A DNA stretch of 17,183 nucleotides, taken from positions 4,032,108 through 4,049,290 of the forward strand of contig CP070700.1 of NCBI GenBank assembly GCA_020349865.1, read 5' to 3'. Below the pieces are notes generated by a model. It saw only the letters and a program-made list of their open reading frames with translations, was not told where the DNA came from and ran no database searches. Below, piece after piece: positions 7,752-14,055 of the stretch. The DNA comes from Desulfobacteraceae bacterium. Lineage in GTDB: Bacteria; Desulfobacterota; DSM-4660; Desulfatiglandales; Desulfatiglandaceae. Position 1 is the stretch's first letter; each line of letters starts with the position of its first letter. The translations under genes and the position numbers were made by a program.

Positions 7752-9158
7752 CTATGTTGAGGCTCTAAATTCTTCCTTCCGAATACCATATTTTGTCATT
7801 AACTTATGAAGCTGGCGAGTACTGATTTTTGCAATGTCTGCCGCAATCCTAATTTTTCCATTTGTGAGGGTTAGTAATTCTTTTAGATACTGTCTTTCAA
7901 TGCTCTCTATTCCTTTGGCTCTCACCTCTGCCAGACTGGGACAAGAGTCCTCCAAAAATGCCTCTAAAGTGGTTTTCGATTCGAATAGTTCATTCGGAAA
8001 GTTCTCCAAATTGAGTATCGGTGTCGTTTCCAATATGTATGCCCGTTCCATTAGATTTTCCATCTCGCGAATGTTTCCGGGCCAGAAATAACTTTTGAAG
8101 GCTTTCATAACCTCGGGGTGAATCCCCTGCATTTCTCTTTGAAATAGATTGTTAAACTTCTTTAAAAATACATCGGCCAAGAGTGGAATGTCTTCGACCC
8201 TCTCCCTCAAAGGGAGAATTTCGATAGGGAAAACGTTCAGCCGATAGTAGAGATCCCGTCTGAATTGTCCGTCGTCGCACATCTTCTTCAGATCCATGTT
8301 TGTAGCCGCAATGATTCGCACATTGGCTTCAAGGGTGCCCTCGCCCCCCACCCGTTGATAGTTTCCATCCTGTAAAACCTGCAACAGCTTTATTTGCGCT
8401 GACGGCGTGATAGTACCAATTTCATCCAAAAAGATTGTTCCTCCCTGGGCTATCTCGAATTTACCCAGCTTTCTCCGAACTGCTCCGGTAAAGGCGCCTT
8501 TTTCGTGTCCGAATAGTTCACTTTCCAGTAAAGTATCCGGGATTGCCCCGCAATGGACATCAATAAACTGGGCATCTCCTCTCGTGCTATGTCGATGAAT
8601 CAACTTGGCCAGCACTCCTTTCCCCGAACCCGTTTCCCCAGATAGAAGGACAGTGCTTTTTGTTGGGGCCACTGAGCGAATCTTGTCAAAGACCTTTTTC
8701 ATTTCAGGATTTTTGGTCTGGACCATTTCTAAGGAATCGGATTGCCAGAATTGATCCCGCAGGTAATCAAGTTCGGACTGTGCGATTATGGACTCATAGA
8801 TACTTTCAGTTACATGTTTTACCTCTTCTACATTAAGGGGGTAAGTAATGTAGTCGCTAGCCCCGGCCTTGACGGCTTTCACAGCTTCTCTAATCCGTTC
8901 TTGAGGACACATCACAATGACTTGTATTGTCGGGAACATATGCCAAAATTTCTCAAGGTTCTCATTATAACCGCCACCCGGGCTTGACCCTCGAAGAATT
9001 TCAATATCAATAAATATCACATCGTATCGCGTCCTCTTAAGCCTTTCCAACGCTGACTCTTTGCCGCCTGCGCTCCCAATAGAGTAGTCCGCAGAAAAGC
9101 AAGAGCGGATTACGCGCAACACCTCCGGTTCTTTCGATACAACAAGGAACGATTTCAT
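7752..9158 (-). CDS. NtrC-family sigma-54 activator with degenerate receiver domain
   Basis: This 468-residue three-domain activator contains the following. (1) A receiver-like domain, about residues 1-115. (2) An AAA+ sigma-54 interaction domain, about 146-380: Walker A GETGSGKG at 174-181, the sigma-54 contact loop GAFTGA at 221-226, Walker B GGTIFLDEIG at 239-248, and the WPGNIREMENLMERA region. (3) A Fis-type helix-turn-helix at about 433-459. The ATPase parts look fully functional. The receiver keeps D51 (IFIDIE), but the acidic pocket is Ser-Lys (VVSKEPE), the switch Thr is C84 and the conserved Lys is Y106, so ordinary phosphorylation is doubtful. Start ATG 9158 is preferred because GGAGG lies five bases before it; a TTG at 9188 would add ten residues. 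The gene lies between two sigma-54 promoters with shared palindromic sites, which are its likely targets. Confidence 0.93.
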   Translation of the reverse strand: MKSFLVVSKEPEVLRVIRSCFSADYSIGSAGGKESALERLKRTRYDVIFIDIEILRGSSPGGGYNENLEKFWHMFPTIQVIVMCPQERIREAVKAVKAGASDYITYPLNVEEVKHVTESIYESIIAQSELDYLRDQFWQSDSLEMVQTKNPEMKKVFDKIRSVAPTKSTVLLSGETGSGKGVLAKLIHRHSTRGDAQFIDVHCGAIPDTLLESELFGHEKGAFTGAVRRKLGKFEIAQGGTIFLDEIGTITPSAQIKLLQVLQDGNYQRVGGEGTLEANVRIIAATNMDLKKMCDDGQFRRDLYYRLNVFPIEILPLRERVEDIPLLADVFLKKFNNLFQREMQGIHPEVMKAFKSYFWPGNIREMENLMERAYILETTPILNLENFPNELFESKTTLEAFLEDSCPSLAEVRAKGIESIERQYLKELLTLTNGKIRIAADIAKISTRQLHKLMTKYGIRKEEFRAST

Positions 9159-9454
9159 TAGCGCCTCCACAGACCCATCGTTTTTCAATGCTCCGGGAAA
9201 TAAACCCTTATGAACGGTGGGCTATACCCGAAAAAGGAACCTTTCGAATAAGGATTTTCTTGCCCATCACCAAAGCGCTTGCCTCAGTAAATCAAATCAT
9301 TTACTATGGTTCGAAAGTGTTTAAATAGGATACGATCGCGTCCAGATGTAAATAGTTTTGAACATTACTAATCATTTAAGAAAATTTACCGCTTCCTCAA
9401 ATTTAGTTGGATTTCTTTTGACTGAAAGAAATAAAAGCCTCTTTTGCCGAGATG

Positions 9455-9471
9455 CGGAACTCTGACTTCCG
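9455..9471 (+). promoter_or_regulatory. Upstream activator element, distal site (groES promoter)
   Basis: CGGAACTCTGACTTCCG has CGGAA/TTCCG arms and is centred at -222 from the predicted groES start. This is the same distance as the distal element of the leftward promoter. Confidence 0.7.
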
Positions 9472-9484
9472 AAAGAAGCAATAT

Positions 9485-9501
9485 CAGAACTCAGAGTTCC
9501 T
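9485..9501 (+). promoter_or_regulatory. Upstream activator element, middle site (groES promoter)
   Basis: CAGAACTCAGAGTTCCT contains perfect GAACTC/GAGTTC arms around one base and is centred at -192. It is 30 bp, about three helix turns, from the distal site. Confidence 0.72.
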
Positions 9502-9539
9502 ATAGCAGAATAATATAATTATTTCAAAATATTCGGATG

Positions 9540-9563
9540 AGTTACAGCTTTTAAATTGTAACT
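9540..9563. repeat. Inverted repeat between the groES upstream elements
   Basis: AGTTACA (9540-9546) and TGTAACT (9557-9563) are perfect 7-bp arms around a 10-base AT-rich centre, near -133. It lies between the middle and proximal activator elements, as does the GTTATC/GATAAC repeat on the other side of the activator gene. It may be a site for a DNA-bending or second regulatory protein. Confidence 0.4.
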
Positions 9564-9587
9564 GTCCCTTCTTCTTCCTCAACAATT

Positions 9588-9604
9588 AGGAACTGAGAGT
9601 TCTG
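9588..9604 (+). promoter_or_regulatory. Upstream activator element, proximal site (groES promoter)
   Basis: AGGAACTGAGAGTTCTG contains GAACT/AGTTC arms around GAG and is centred at -89. The distance from the middle site is 103 bp; the matching distance at the leftward promoter is 104 bp. Confidence 0.7.
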
Positions 9605-9657
9605 ATCTTGCCTTTGGCCAAACACCAAAAAGAGAGAAATACCAACACGTTAGTTGT

Positions 9658-9674
9658 TTGGCATGGCTGTTGCC
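9658..9674 (+). promoter_or_regulatory. Sigma-54 promoter of groES-groEL-hsp20
   Basis: TTGGCATGGCTGTTGCC matches the sigma-54 consensus YTGGCACG-N4-TTGCW at nearly every position, with GG at -25/-24 and GC at -13/-12. The predicted start is about 9685, giving a 46-base leader before the groES ATG. No equally good sigma-70 or sigma-32 promoter was seen in the region. Confidence 0.87.
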
Positions 9675-9730
9675 TTTGAATATTGGCAAAATAGGCAAAA
9701 CCTAAATCACACGAGGAGGAGGTGATTTGA

Positions 9731-10018
9731 ATGAATATAAAGCCTTTATACGATCGAGTGGTCATTAAGAGAGTAGAAGAAGAAAACGAGACCAAGGGCG
9801 GGATCGTCATTCCGGACACCGCCAAGGAAAAATCCGTGAAGGGGACAGTTATCGCTGTAGGGAAGGGGAAGCTAACCGAAAGCGGCAAGCTGGTCCCTCC
9901 AGCAGTGAAAAAGGGTGACATGGTACTCTTGAGCAAGTATGCGGGCAATGAAATCAAGCTCGAAGGCGTGGAACACTCAATTATGCGAGAAGAGGATATC
10001 CTCGCTGTCGTGGAATAG
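9731..10018 (+). CDS. groES: GroES co-chaperonin (10 kDa)
   Basis: This 95-residue protein is the heptameric lid of the GroEL chamber in the cytosol. The sequence is canonical: N-terminal [16 protein letters not shown], the mobile loop [15 protein letters not shown] that binds GroEL, then [10 protein letters not shown], and the C-terminal [12 protein letters not shown] with ILAVVE. The length is normal. ATG 9731 follows a very strong ribosome site (AGGAGGAGGT). The groEL gene begins 23 bp later, so the two are co-transcribed. Control appears to be by sigma-54 rather than the usual CIRCE or sigma-32 signals. Confidence 0.98.
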   Translation: MNIKPLYDRVVIKRVEEENETKGGIVIPDTAKEKSVKGTVIAVGKGKLTESGKLVPPAVKKGDMVLLSKYAGNEIKLEGVEHSIMREEDILAVVE

Positions 10019-10041
10019 CAAAATATTGGAGGTATCAGGCA

Positions 10042-11667
10042 ATGGCAAGCAAAGAGATCAAATACAGCGCAACTGCGAGAGACAAAATGATGAAGGGGGT
10101 AGATACCCTGGCCAATGCGGTCAAGGTCACCCTCGGACCGAAAGGCAGAAATGTGCTTCTGGAAAAATCGTGGGGTTCCCCCAAAATCAGTAAAGACGGG
10201 GTAACGGTCGCGAAGGAGATTGAACTGGAAGATAAATTTGAAAACATGGGGGCTCAGATGGTCAAGGAGGTAGCCTCCAAAACATCCGAGGTGGCAGGAG
10301 ATGGCACCACCACAGCTACGATTTTGGCCCAGGCAATCTATCGAGAGGGTTCCAAAATGCTCGCAGCCAGGGCCAACCCAATGGCAGTTAAGCGTGGAAT
10401 TGACAAGGCTGTTGTTTCTGTAGTGGAGGAACTGAAAAAGCTCTCAAAGCCCACCAAGGAAGAAAGGGAAATCGCTCAGGTGGGGACCATTTCAGCAAAC
10501 AATGATCCTGCCATAGGGGATCTTATCGCCGAGGCAATGGAAAAGGTGGGAAAGGAGGGTGTCATTACCGTAGAGGAAGCTAAGGGTATGCAGACAACTT
10601 TAGAAATCGTTGAGGGAATGCAGTTCGACCGTGGTTATCTTTCCCCGTACTTTGTCACCGACGCAGAGAAGATGGAGGTCCACCTGGAAGAGCCGTACAT
10701 TCTTTTGCATGAAAAGAAGATCAGCACCATGAAAGACTTACTTCCCATACTGGAGCAGATTGCTAAGATGGGAAAACCGCTTCTGATCATTGCAGAAGAT
10801 GTGGAGGGTGAGGCGCTTGCAACACTGGTGGTCAATAAATTGCGTGGGACCTTGAAATGTTCAGCTGTCAAGGCCCCTGGGTTTGGTGACCGCAGGAAAG
10901 CCATGCTCCAAGATATCGCTGTCTTGACCGGTGGACAGGTGATCAGTGAAGATCTGGGACTAAAATTGGAAAATGTGACCTTAAAAGACCTAGGGACTGC
11001 CAAACGGATCACCATCGACAAAGACAACACGACCGTAGTCGACGGCGGCGGGAGCAAAGATGCGATTCAAGGGCGTGTGAAGCAGATCAGGACTCAGATA
11101 GAGGAAACAACCAGTGACTATGACCGGGAAAAACTCCAAGAGCGCCTGGCTAAGCTCATCGGAGGCGTAGCGGTCATTAACGTGGGGGCGACTACCGAGA
11201 CCGAGATGAAGGAGAAAAAGGACCGGGTGGAAGATGCTTTGAACGCTACACGCGCAGCAGTGGAGGAAGGTATCGTTGCAGGCGGTGGGGTCGCTTACAT
11301 TCGCGTAATGAAGGCCCTTGAGAATGCGAAGTTCCCCGGGGATGAGCAGCTGGGAGTTAAGCTCATTAAGCGAGCTCTGGAAGAGCCTGTTAAACAAATC
11401 GCCAACAATGCCGGTTTTGAAGGAGCCGTAGTGGTGCAGCGTGTGATGGAAGGGAAAGATAACTTTGGTTTCAATGCAGAAACAGGAAAATACGAGGATC
11501 TGATGCAAGCCGGCATTGTAGATCCTACGAAAGTTGCCCGTTTTGCCCTTCAAAATGCAGCATCTGTGGCCGGCCTGCTTATGACCACTGAAGCAGCGGT
11601 CGCTGAGAAACCGAAGAAAAAGAAAACTGAAATGCCAGCTATGCCACCAGACGATATCTACGAATAA
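10042..11667 (+). CDS. groEL: GroEL chaperonin (60 kDa) with non-standard C-terminus
   Basis: This 541-residue ATP-dependent chaperonin forms double heptamer rings and refolds cytosolic proteins with GroES. Hallmarks are [15 protein letters not shown], the ATP-site [14 protein letters not shown] (catalytic Asp equivalent to E. coli D52), [21 protein letters not shown], and [21 protein letters not shown] with the second catalytic Asp (D398 equivalent). The apical domain is intact. The protein ends in a Lys-rich stretch and then [11 protein letters not shown], without the Gly-Gly-Met repeat tail that lines the chamber floor in most GroELs. ATG 10042 is preceded by GGAGG. It forms an operon with groES upstream and very likely hsp20 downstream (107 bp gap containing a hairpin). 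Confidence 0.98.
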   Translation: MASKEIKYSATARDKMMKGVDTLANAVKVTLGPKGRNVLLEKSWGSPKISKDGVTVAKEIELEDKFENMGAQMVKEVASKTSEVAGDGTTTATILAQAIYREGSKMLAARANPMAVKRGIDKAVVSVVEELKKLSKPTKEEREIAQVGTISANNDPAIGDLIAEAMEKVGKEGVITVEEAKGMQTTLEIVEGMQFDRGYLSPYFVTDAEKMEVHLEEPYILLHEKKISTMKDLLPILEQIAKMGKPLLIIAEDVEGEALATLVVNKLRGTLKCSAVKAPGFGDRRKAMLQDIAVLTGGQVISEDLGLKLENVTLKDLGTAKRITIDKDNTTVVDGGGSKDAIQGRVKQIRTQIEETTSDYDREKLQERLAKLIGGVAVINVGATTETEMKEKKDRVEDALNATRAAVEEGIVAGGGVAYIRVMKALENAKFPGDEQLGVKLIKRALEEPVKQIANNAGFEGAVVVQRVMEGKDNFGFNAETGKYEDLMQAGIVDPTKVARFALQNAASVAGLLMTTEAAVAEKPKKKKTEMPAMPPDDIYE

Positions 11668-11684
11668 GAGGTGAAGGCTGCTTA

Positions 11685-11713
11685 TTCCGGGAGTGTGCAA
11701 GCACGGCCCGGAA
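11685..11713 (+). repeat. Hairpin between groEL and hsp20
   Basis: TTCCGGG (11685-11691) pairs perfectly with CCCGGAA (11707-11713) around a 15-base loop that itself contains GTGC/GCAC. It begins 18 bases after the groEL stop and is not followed by a T-run, so it is not an ordinary terminator. It may be an RNA stabiliser or processing site that sets different levels of groEL and hsp20 mRNA. Confidence 0.55.
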
Positions 11714-11774
11714 GTAGGCACTACAAATACCTGTTTGGGAAGGGTATAGGACATTAAATGAGGAGGTGATACAA

Positions 11775-12221
11775 ATGGAATTAGTACCATGGAGACCTTT
11801 TAGAGAACTCAGTACATTTCGCAGAGAAATGGATAGACTTTACGATCGGTTCTTTGGCGAAGAGCCTTTTGGGAGAAGATTTATAGGAGAATGGACTCCA
11901 TCAGTTGATGTTTCTGAAACCAAAAACGAGGTTCTCGTCAAAGCGGAGCTTCCAGGTTTAGAGGCAAAGGATATTGAGGTGAATATTTCTGGAGATCTTT
12001 TGAACATAAAAGGTGAGAAGAAAAAGGAAGAGGAAGAAAAGGATGAACACCACCATTATGTTGAAAGATACTATGGTGCCTTCGAGCGTTCTTTAAAACT
12101 TCCTTTCAACGTTAAAACGGAAAAGGTTGAGGCGACTTTTGACAAAGGGGTTTTGAAGGTAAAACTTCCTAAAACAGAGGAAGCCAAGAAGAAAGAAATC
12201 AAGATTAAAATAAATAAGTAG
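11775..12221 (+). CDS. Hsp20/alpha-crystallin small heat-shock protein
   Basis: This 148-residue ATP-independent holdase keeps unfolding proteins soluble for later refolding. The N-terminal arm (about 1-40, RPFRELSTFRREMDRLYDRF) is typical of the bacterial family. The alpha-crystallin domain runs from about 41 to 135, with PSVDVSETKNEVLVKAELPG, a Glu/Lys-rich loop, and the hallmark ATFDKGVLKVKLPK. The C-terminal IKIKI provides the I-x-I motif used in oligomer assembly. ATG 11775 is preferred over the in-frame GTG at 11766, because that GTG lies inside the ribosome site GAGGAGGTG. It is the last gene before a strong terminator, consistent with a groES-groEL-hsp20 operon. Confidence 0.96.
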   Translation: MELVPWRPFRELSTFRREMDRLYDRFFGEEPFGRRFIGEWTPSVDVSETKNEVLVKAELPGLEAKDIEVNISGDLLNIKGEKKKEEEEKDEHHHYVERYYGAFERSLKLPFNVKTEKVEATFDKGVLKVKLPKTEEAKKKEIKIKINK

Positions 12222-12271
12222 CATATCCCACCCTCCCCAACATGAAATAAGCGAAAGCTAATAAAAAGAAT

Positions 12272-12317
12272 CTGAGATGCGGGTGCGAGATAAGGAAGCT
12301 CCCGCATCTCAGTTTTT
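12272..12317 (+). terminator. Rho-independent terminator of the chaperone operon
   Basis: CTGAGATGCGGG (12272-12283) and CCCGCATCTCAG (12301-12312) form a perfect 12-bp stem with a 17-base loop, followed by TTTTT. It lies 50 bp after the hsp20 stop and separates the chaperone genes from the pgs cluster. Confidence 0.93.
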
Positions 12318-12399
12318 AGCCTGAAAAGGAAATGAAAAGAGCCCGGATGGATCGTAGTAACAGATTCGTTAAAGCGGATTATGGCCTTGGGAGATAAGA

Positions 12400-13587
12400 A
12401 TGACAGCCGTCATCATATTCTCGCTTTTCATAGGAGTTTTAATTGCGTTGGGACTAATCGAGTATTTGGTCCACGTCCGCAATTTGAATGCCATCCCTAT
12501 ACGGGTACACGTAAATGGAACACGCGGTAAGTCTTCTGTAACCAGACTCATTGCAGGCGCTTTGCGCGAACACGGATTGAAGACCTTTGCCAAGACTACC
12601 GGGACGCTTCCACGAATGATCACCCACAATGGACGGGAGTATCCGATATATCGTCCCTTTAAGGCAAATATCATTGAGCAACTGCGTGTTGTCTCGCTTG
12701 CGGCTGGCAATGAAGCCCGGGCTCTTGTGGTGGAGTGTATGGCTCTTCAGCCTCGTTTGCAGTCACTCACAGAACTTAAATTTATCAGGGCCACCCACGG
12801 TGTAATAACGAATGCTCGTGCAGACCATCTGGATGTAATGGGCCCCTCGGAAAGGGATGTGACCCTGGCTCTTCTGGGAACGACACCTCTTAGAGGAAAG
12901 CTTTTCACCGGTGAGAGAGACTACCTCCAAGAATTTCGAATCACCTGTAATGACAGGAAAACTGAACTTCATGTGCTGGATCCAGATGAAATTGATTCGG
13001 TTACAGCGGAAGACATGGCCGGGTTCAGTTACGTTGAACACAAAGAAAATGTCGCTTTAGCACTGAAAGTCTGTGCTTCCTTAGGTGTTCATCGCGAGTT
13101 GGCTTTAAAAGGTATGTGGAAAACGAAGCCTGACCCCGGGGCCATGAGTGAGTATGTGCTGGAGTTTTTCGGCCGAAAGATTATTTTCGCAAACGGTTTT
13201 GCTGCGAATGATCCCGAATCGTCGGAAAAAATTTGGAATATGGCACTGGAAAAATATCAGGATTTGGAGCGCAAAATTATTGTTCTAAACGCTCGGGCCG
13301 ATAGGCCTGACCGGTCGAAGCAGCTGGGAGAAGCAATGGCCAAGTGGGTACAGCCAGACAATTATGTACTAATGGGAAGCGGTGTATATGTATTATTTCG
13401 AATCGCAGTAGCAAGTGGTATGGACGCCTCAAAATTGGTATATGCAGAAGGTATGCCGGTTGACCGTGTATTCGAGGAGATTATAGGGCTATCAACACCG
13501 TCCGCTCTTGTCATGGGTATTGGCAATATCGGCGGACCGGGACTCGAGCTGGTGAATTATTTTCGTAATAGAGCTTCTTTAGCGTGA
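12400..13587 (+). CDS. pgsB: Poly-gamma-glutamate synthase subunit PgsB/CapB
   Basis: This 395-residue ATP-dependent amide ligase of the Mur-ligase-like type polymerises glutamate through gamma-carboxyl links at the inner membrane. An N-terminal membrane anchor (about 3-21) is followed by the P-loop NGTRGKSS at 39-46, then KTTGTLPRM, the VVECMALQP region and TNARADHLDVMG, all typical of PgsB/CapB. The length is close to the family norm of about 390-400. ATG 12400 has GGGAG just upstream. It begins 83 bp after the chaperone terminator, so it should have its own promoter; no convincing -35/-10 or sigma-54 match was seen in that gap. PgsC follows after 9 bp. Confidence 0.94.
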   Translation: MTAVIIFSLFIGVLIALGLIEYLVHVRNLNAIPIRVHVNGTRGKSSVTRLIAGALREHGLKTFAKTTGTLPRMITHNGREYPIYRPFKANIIEQLRVVSLAAGNEARALVVECMALQPRLQSLTELKFIRATHGVITNARADHLDVMGPSERDVTLALLGTTPLRGKLFTGERDYLQEFRITCNDRKTELHVLDPDEIDSVTAEDMAGFSYVEHKENVALALKVCASLGVHRELALKGMWKTKPDPGAMSEYVLEFFGRKIIFANGFAANDPESSEKIWNMALEKYQDLERKIIVLNARADRPDRSKQLGEAMAKWVQPDNYVLMGSGVYVLFRIAVASGMDASKLVYAEGMPVDRVFEEIIGLSTPSALVMGIGNIGGPGLELVNYFRNRASLA

Positions 13588-13596
13588 GGGTATCAC

Positions 13597-14055
13597 ATGG
13601 AAGAGCTTATAACACTTTCAATTGGCTTGGGACTTGTCACAAGCCTTGCCTTTTCTGAGTTTTTTGGCGTGGCAGCCGGCGGTATGGTTGTGCCAGGGTA
13701 TATCGCACTGTACTTAGACAAGCCGGTCGTGATCGTTGTCACAATGTTAGCCAGTTATCTCACCTATTTTCTGGTTCATGCATTGAGTTCAGTGATGATC
13801 ATATACGGAAGACGTCGTACGGTTCTGATGATACTCATTGGCTTTCTCTTGGGATGGCTTATCCGTTTTATAGGTCATTTCGAAATGGCATTCGGTACCA
13901 TTGATTTGACAGTGGTGGGGTATATCATTCCCGGACTTATAGCTATTTGGATAGACCGTCAGGGCATAATTGAAACATTTTCTACACTGGTTATTGCTAG
14001 TGTCATCGTGCGGTTGGGGCTCATACTTTTCAGGGCAGGGGAGCTGATATTATGA
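13597..14055 (+). CDS. pgsC: Poly-gamma-glutamate synthase membrane subunit PgsC/CapC
   Basis: This 152-residue integral membrane partner of PgsB has about five hydrophobic segments. The family signature GVAAGGMVVPGYIALYLDKP is near residues 24-43, and VGYIIPGLIAIWIDRQG is near 110-126. The length matches known PgsC/CapC proteins (about 150). The PgsB-PgsC complex is the catalytic core of poly-gamma-glutamate synthesis. Its stop codon overlaps the start of the next gene (ATGA), which indicates coupled translation. Confidence 0.94.
   Translation: MEELITLSIGLGLVTSLAFSEFFGVAAGGMVVPGYIALYLDKPVVIVVTMLASYLTYFLVHALSSVMIIYGRRRTVLMILIGFLLGWLIRFIGHFEMAFGTIDLTVVGYIIPGLIAIWIDRQGIIETFSTLVIASVIVRLGLILFRAGELIL

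Larger units (their letters stand above)
9159..9730. other. Non-coding regulatory region between the activator and groES
   Basis: This 572-bp divergent region holds no gene. It carries three palindromic activator elements, an inverted repeat and a sigma-54 promoter for groES (all listed separately). A TATAAT at 9514-9519 has no matching -35 box. No CIRCE repeat was found. The part nearest the activator gene (9159-9450) should hold the promoter of the activator itself, but I see no clear sigma-70 or sigma-54 match on the minus strand. Confidence 0.8.

Noticed and set aside
9514..9519. TATAAT as a sigma-70 promoter for groES
   Set aside because: The -10 box is perfect, but the 17-base-spaced -35 position reads TCAGAG inside an activator element, and AT-rich sequence gives such matches by chance.
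9189..9730. CIRCE element or sigma-32 promoter before groES
   Set aside because: No TTAGCACTC/GAGTGCTAA arms are present, and no CTTGAA/CCCAT-type pair was found. The clear signal is sigma-54.
11714..11765. Separate sigma-54 promoter for hsp20
   Set aside because: AGGCACTACAAATACC has the first half of a -24 element but no GC at -12; hsp20 is better explained as part of the groES operon.
10990..11790. Long minus-strand reading frame opposite groEL and the start of hsp20
   Set aside because: It overlaps two certain genes, has no ribosome site and shows no recognisable protein pattern; it is a shadow of the coding frame.
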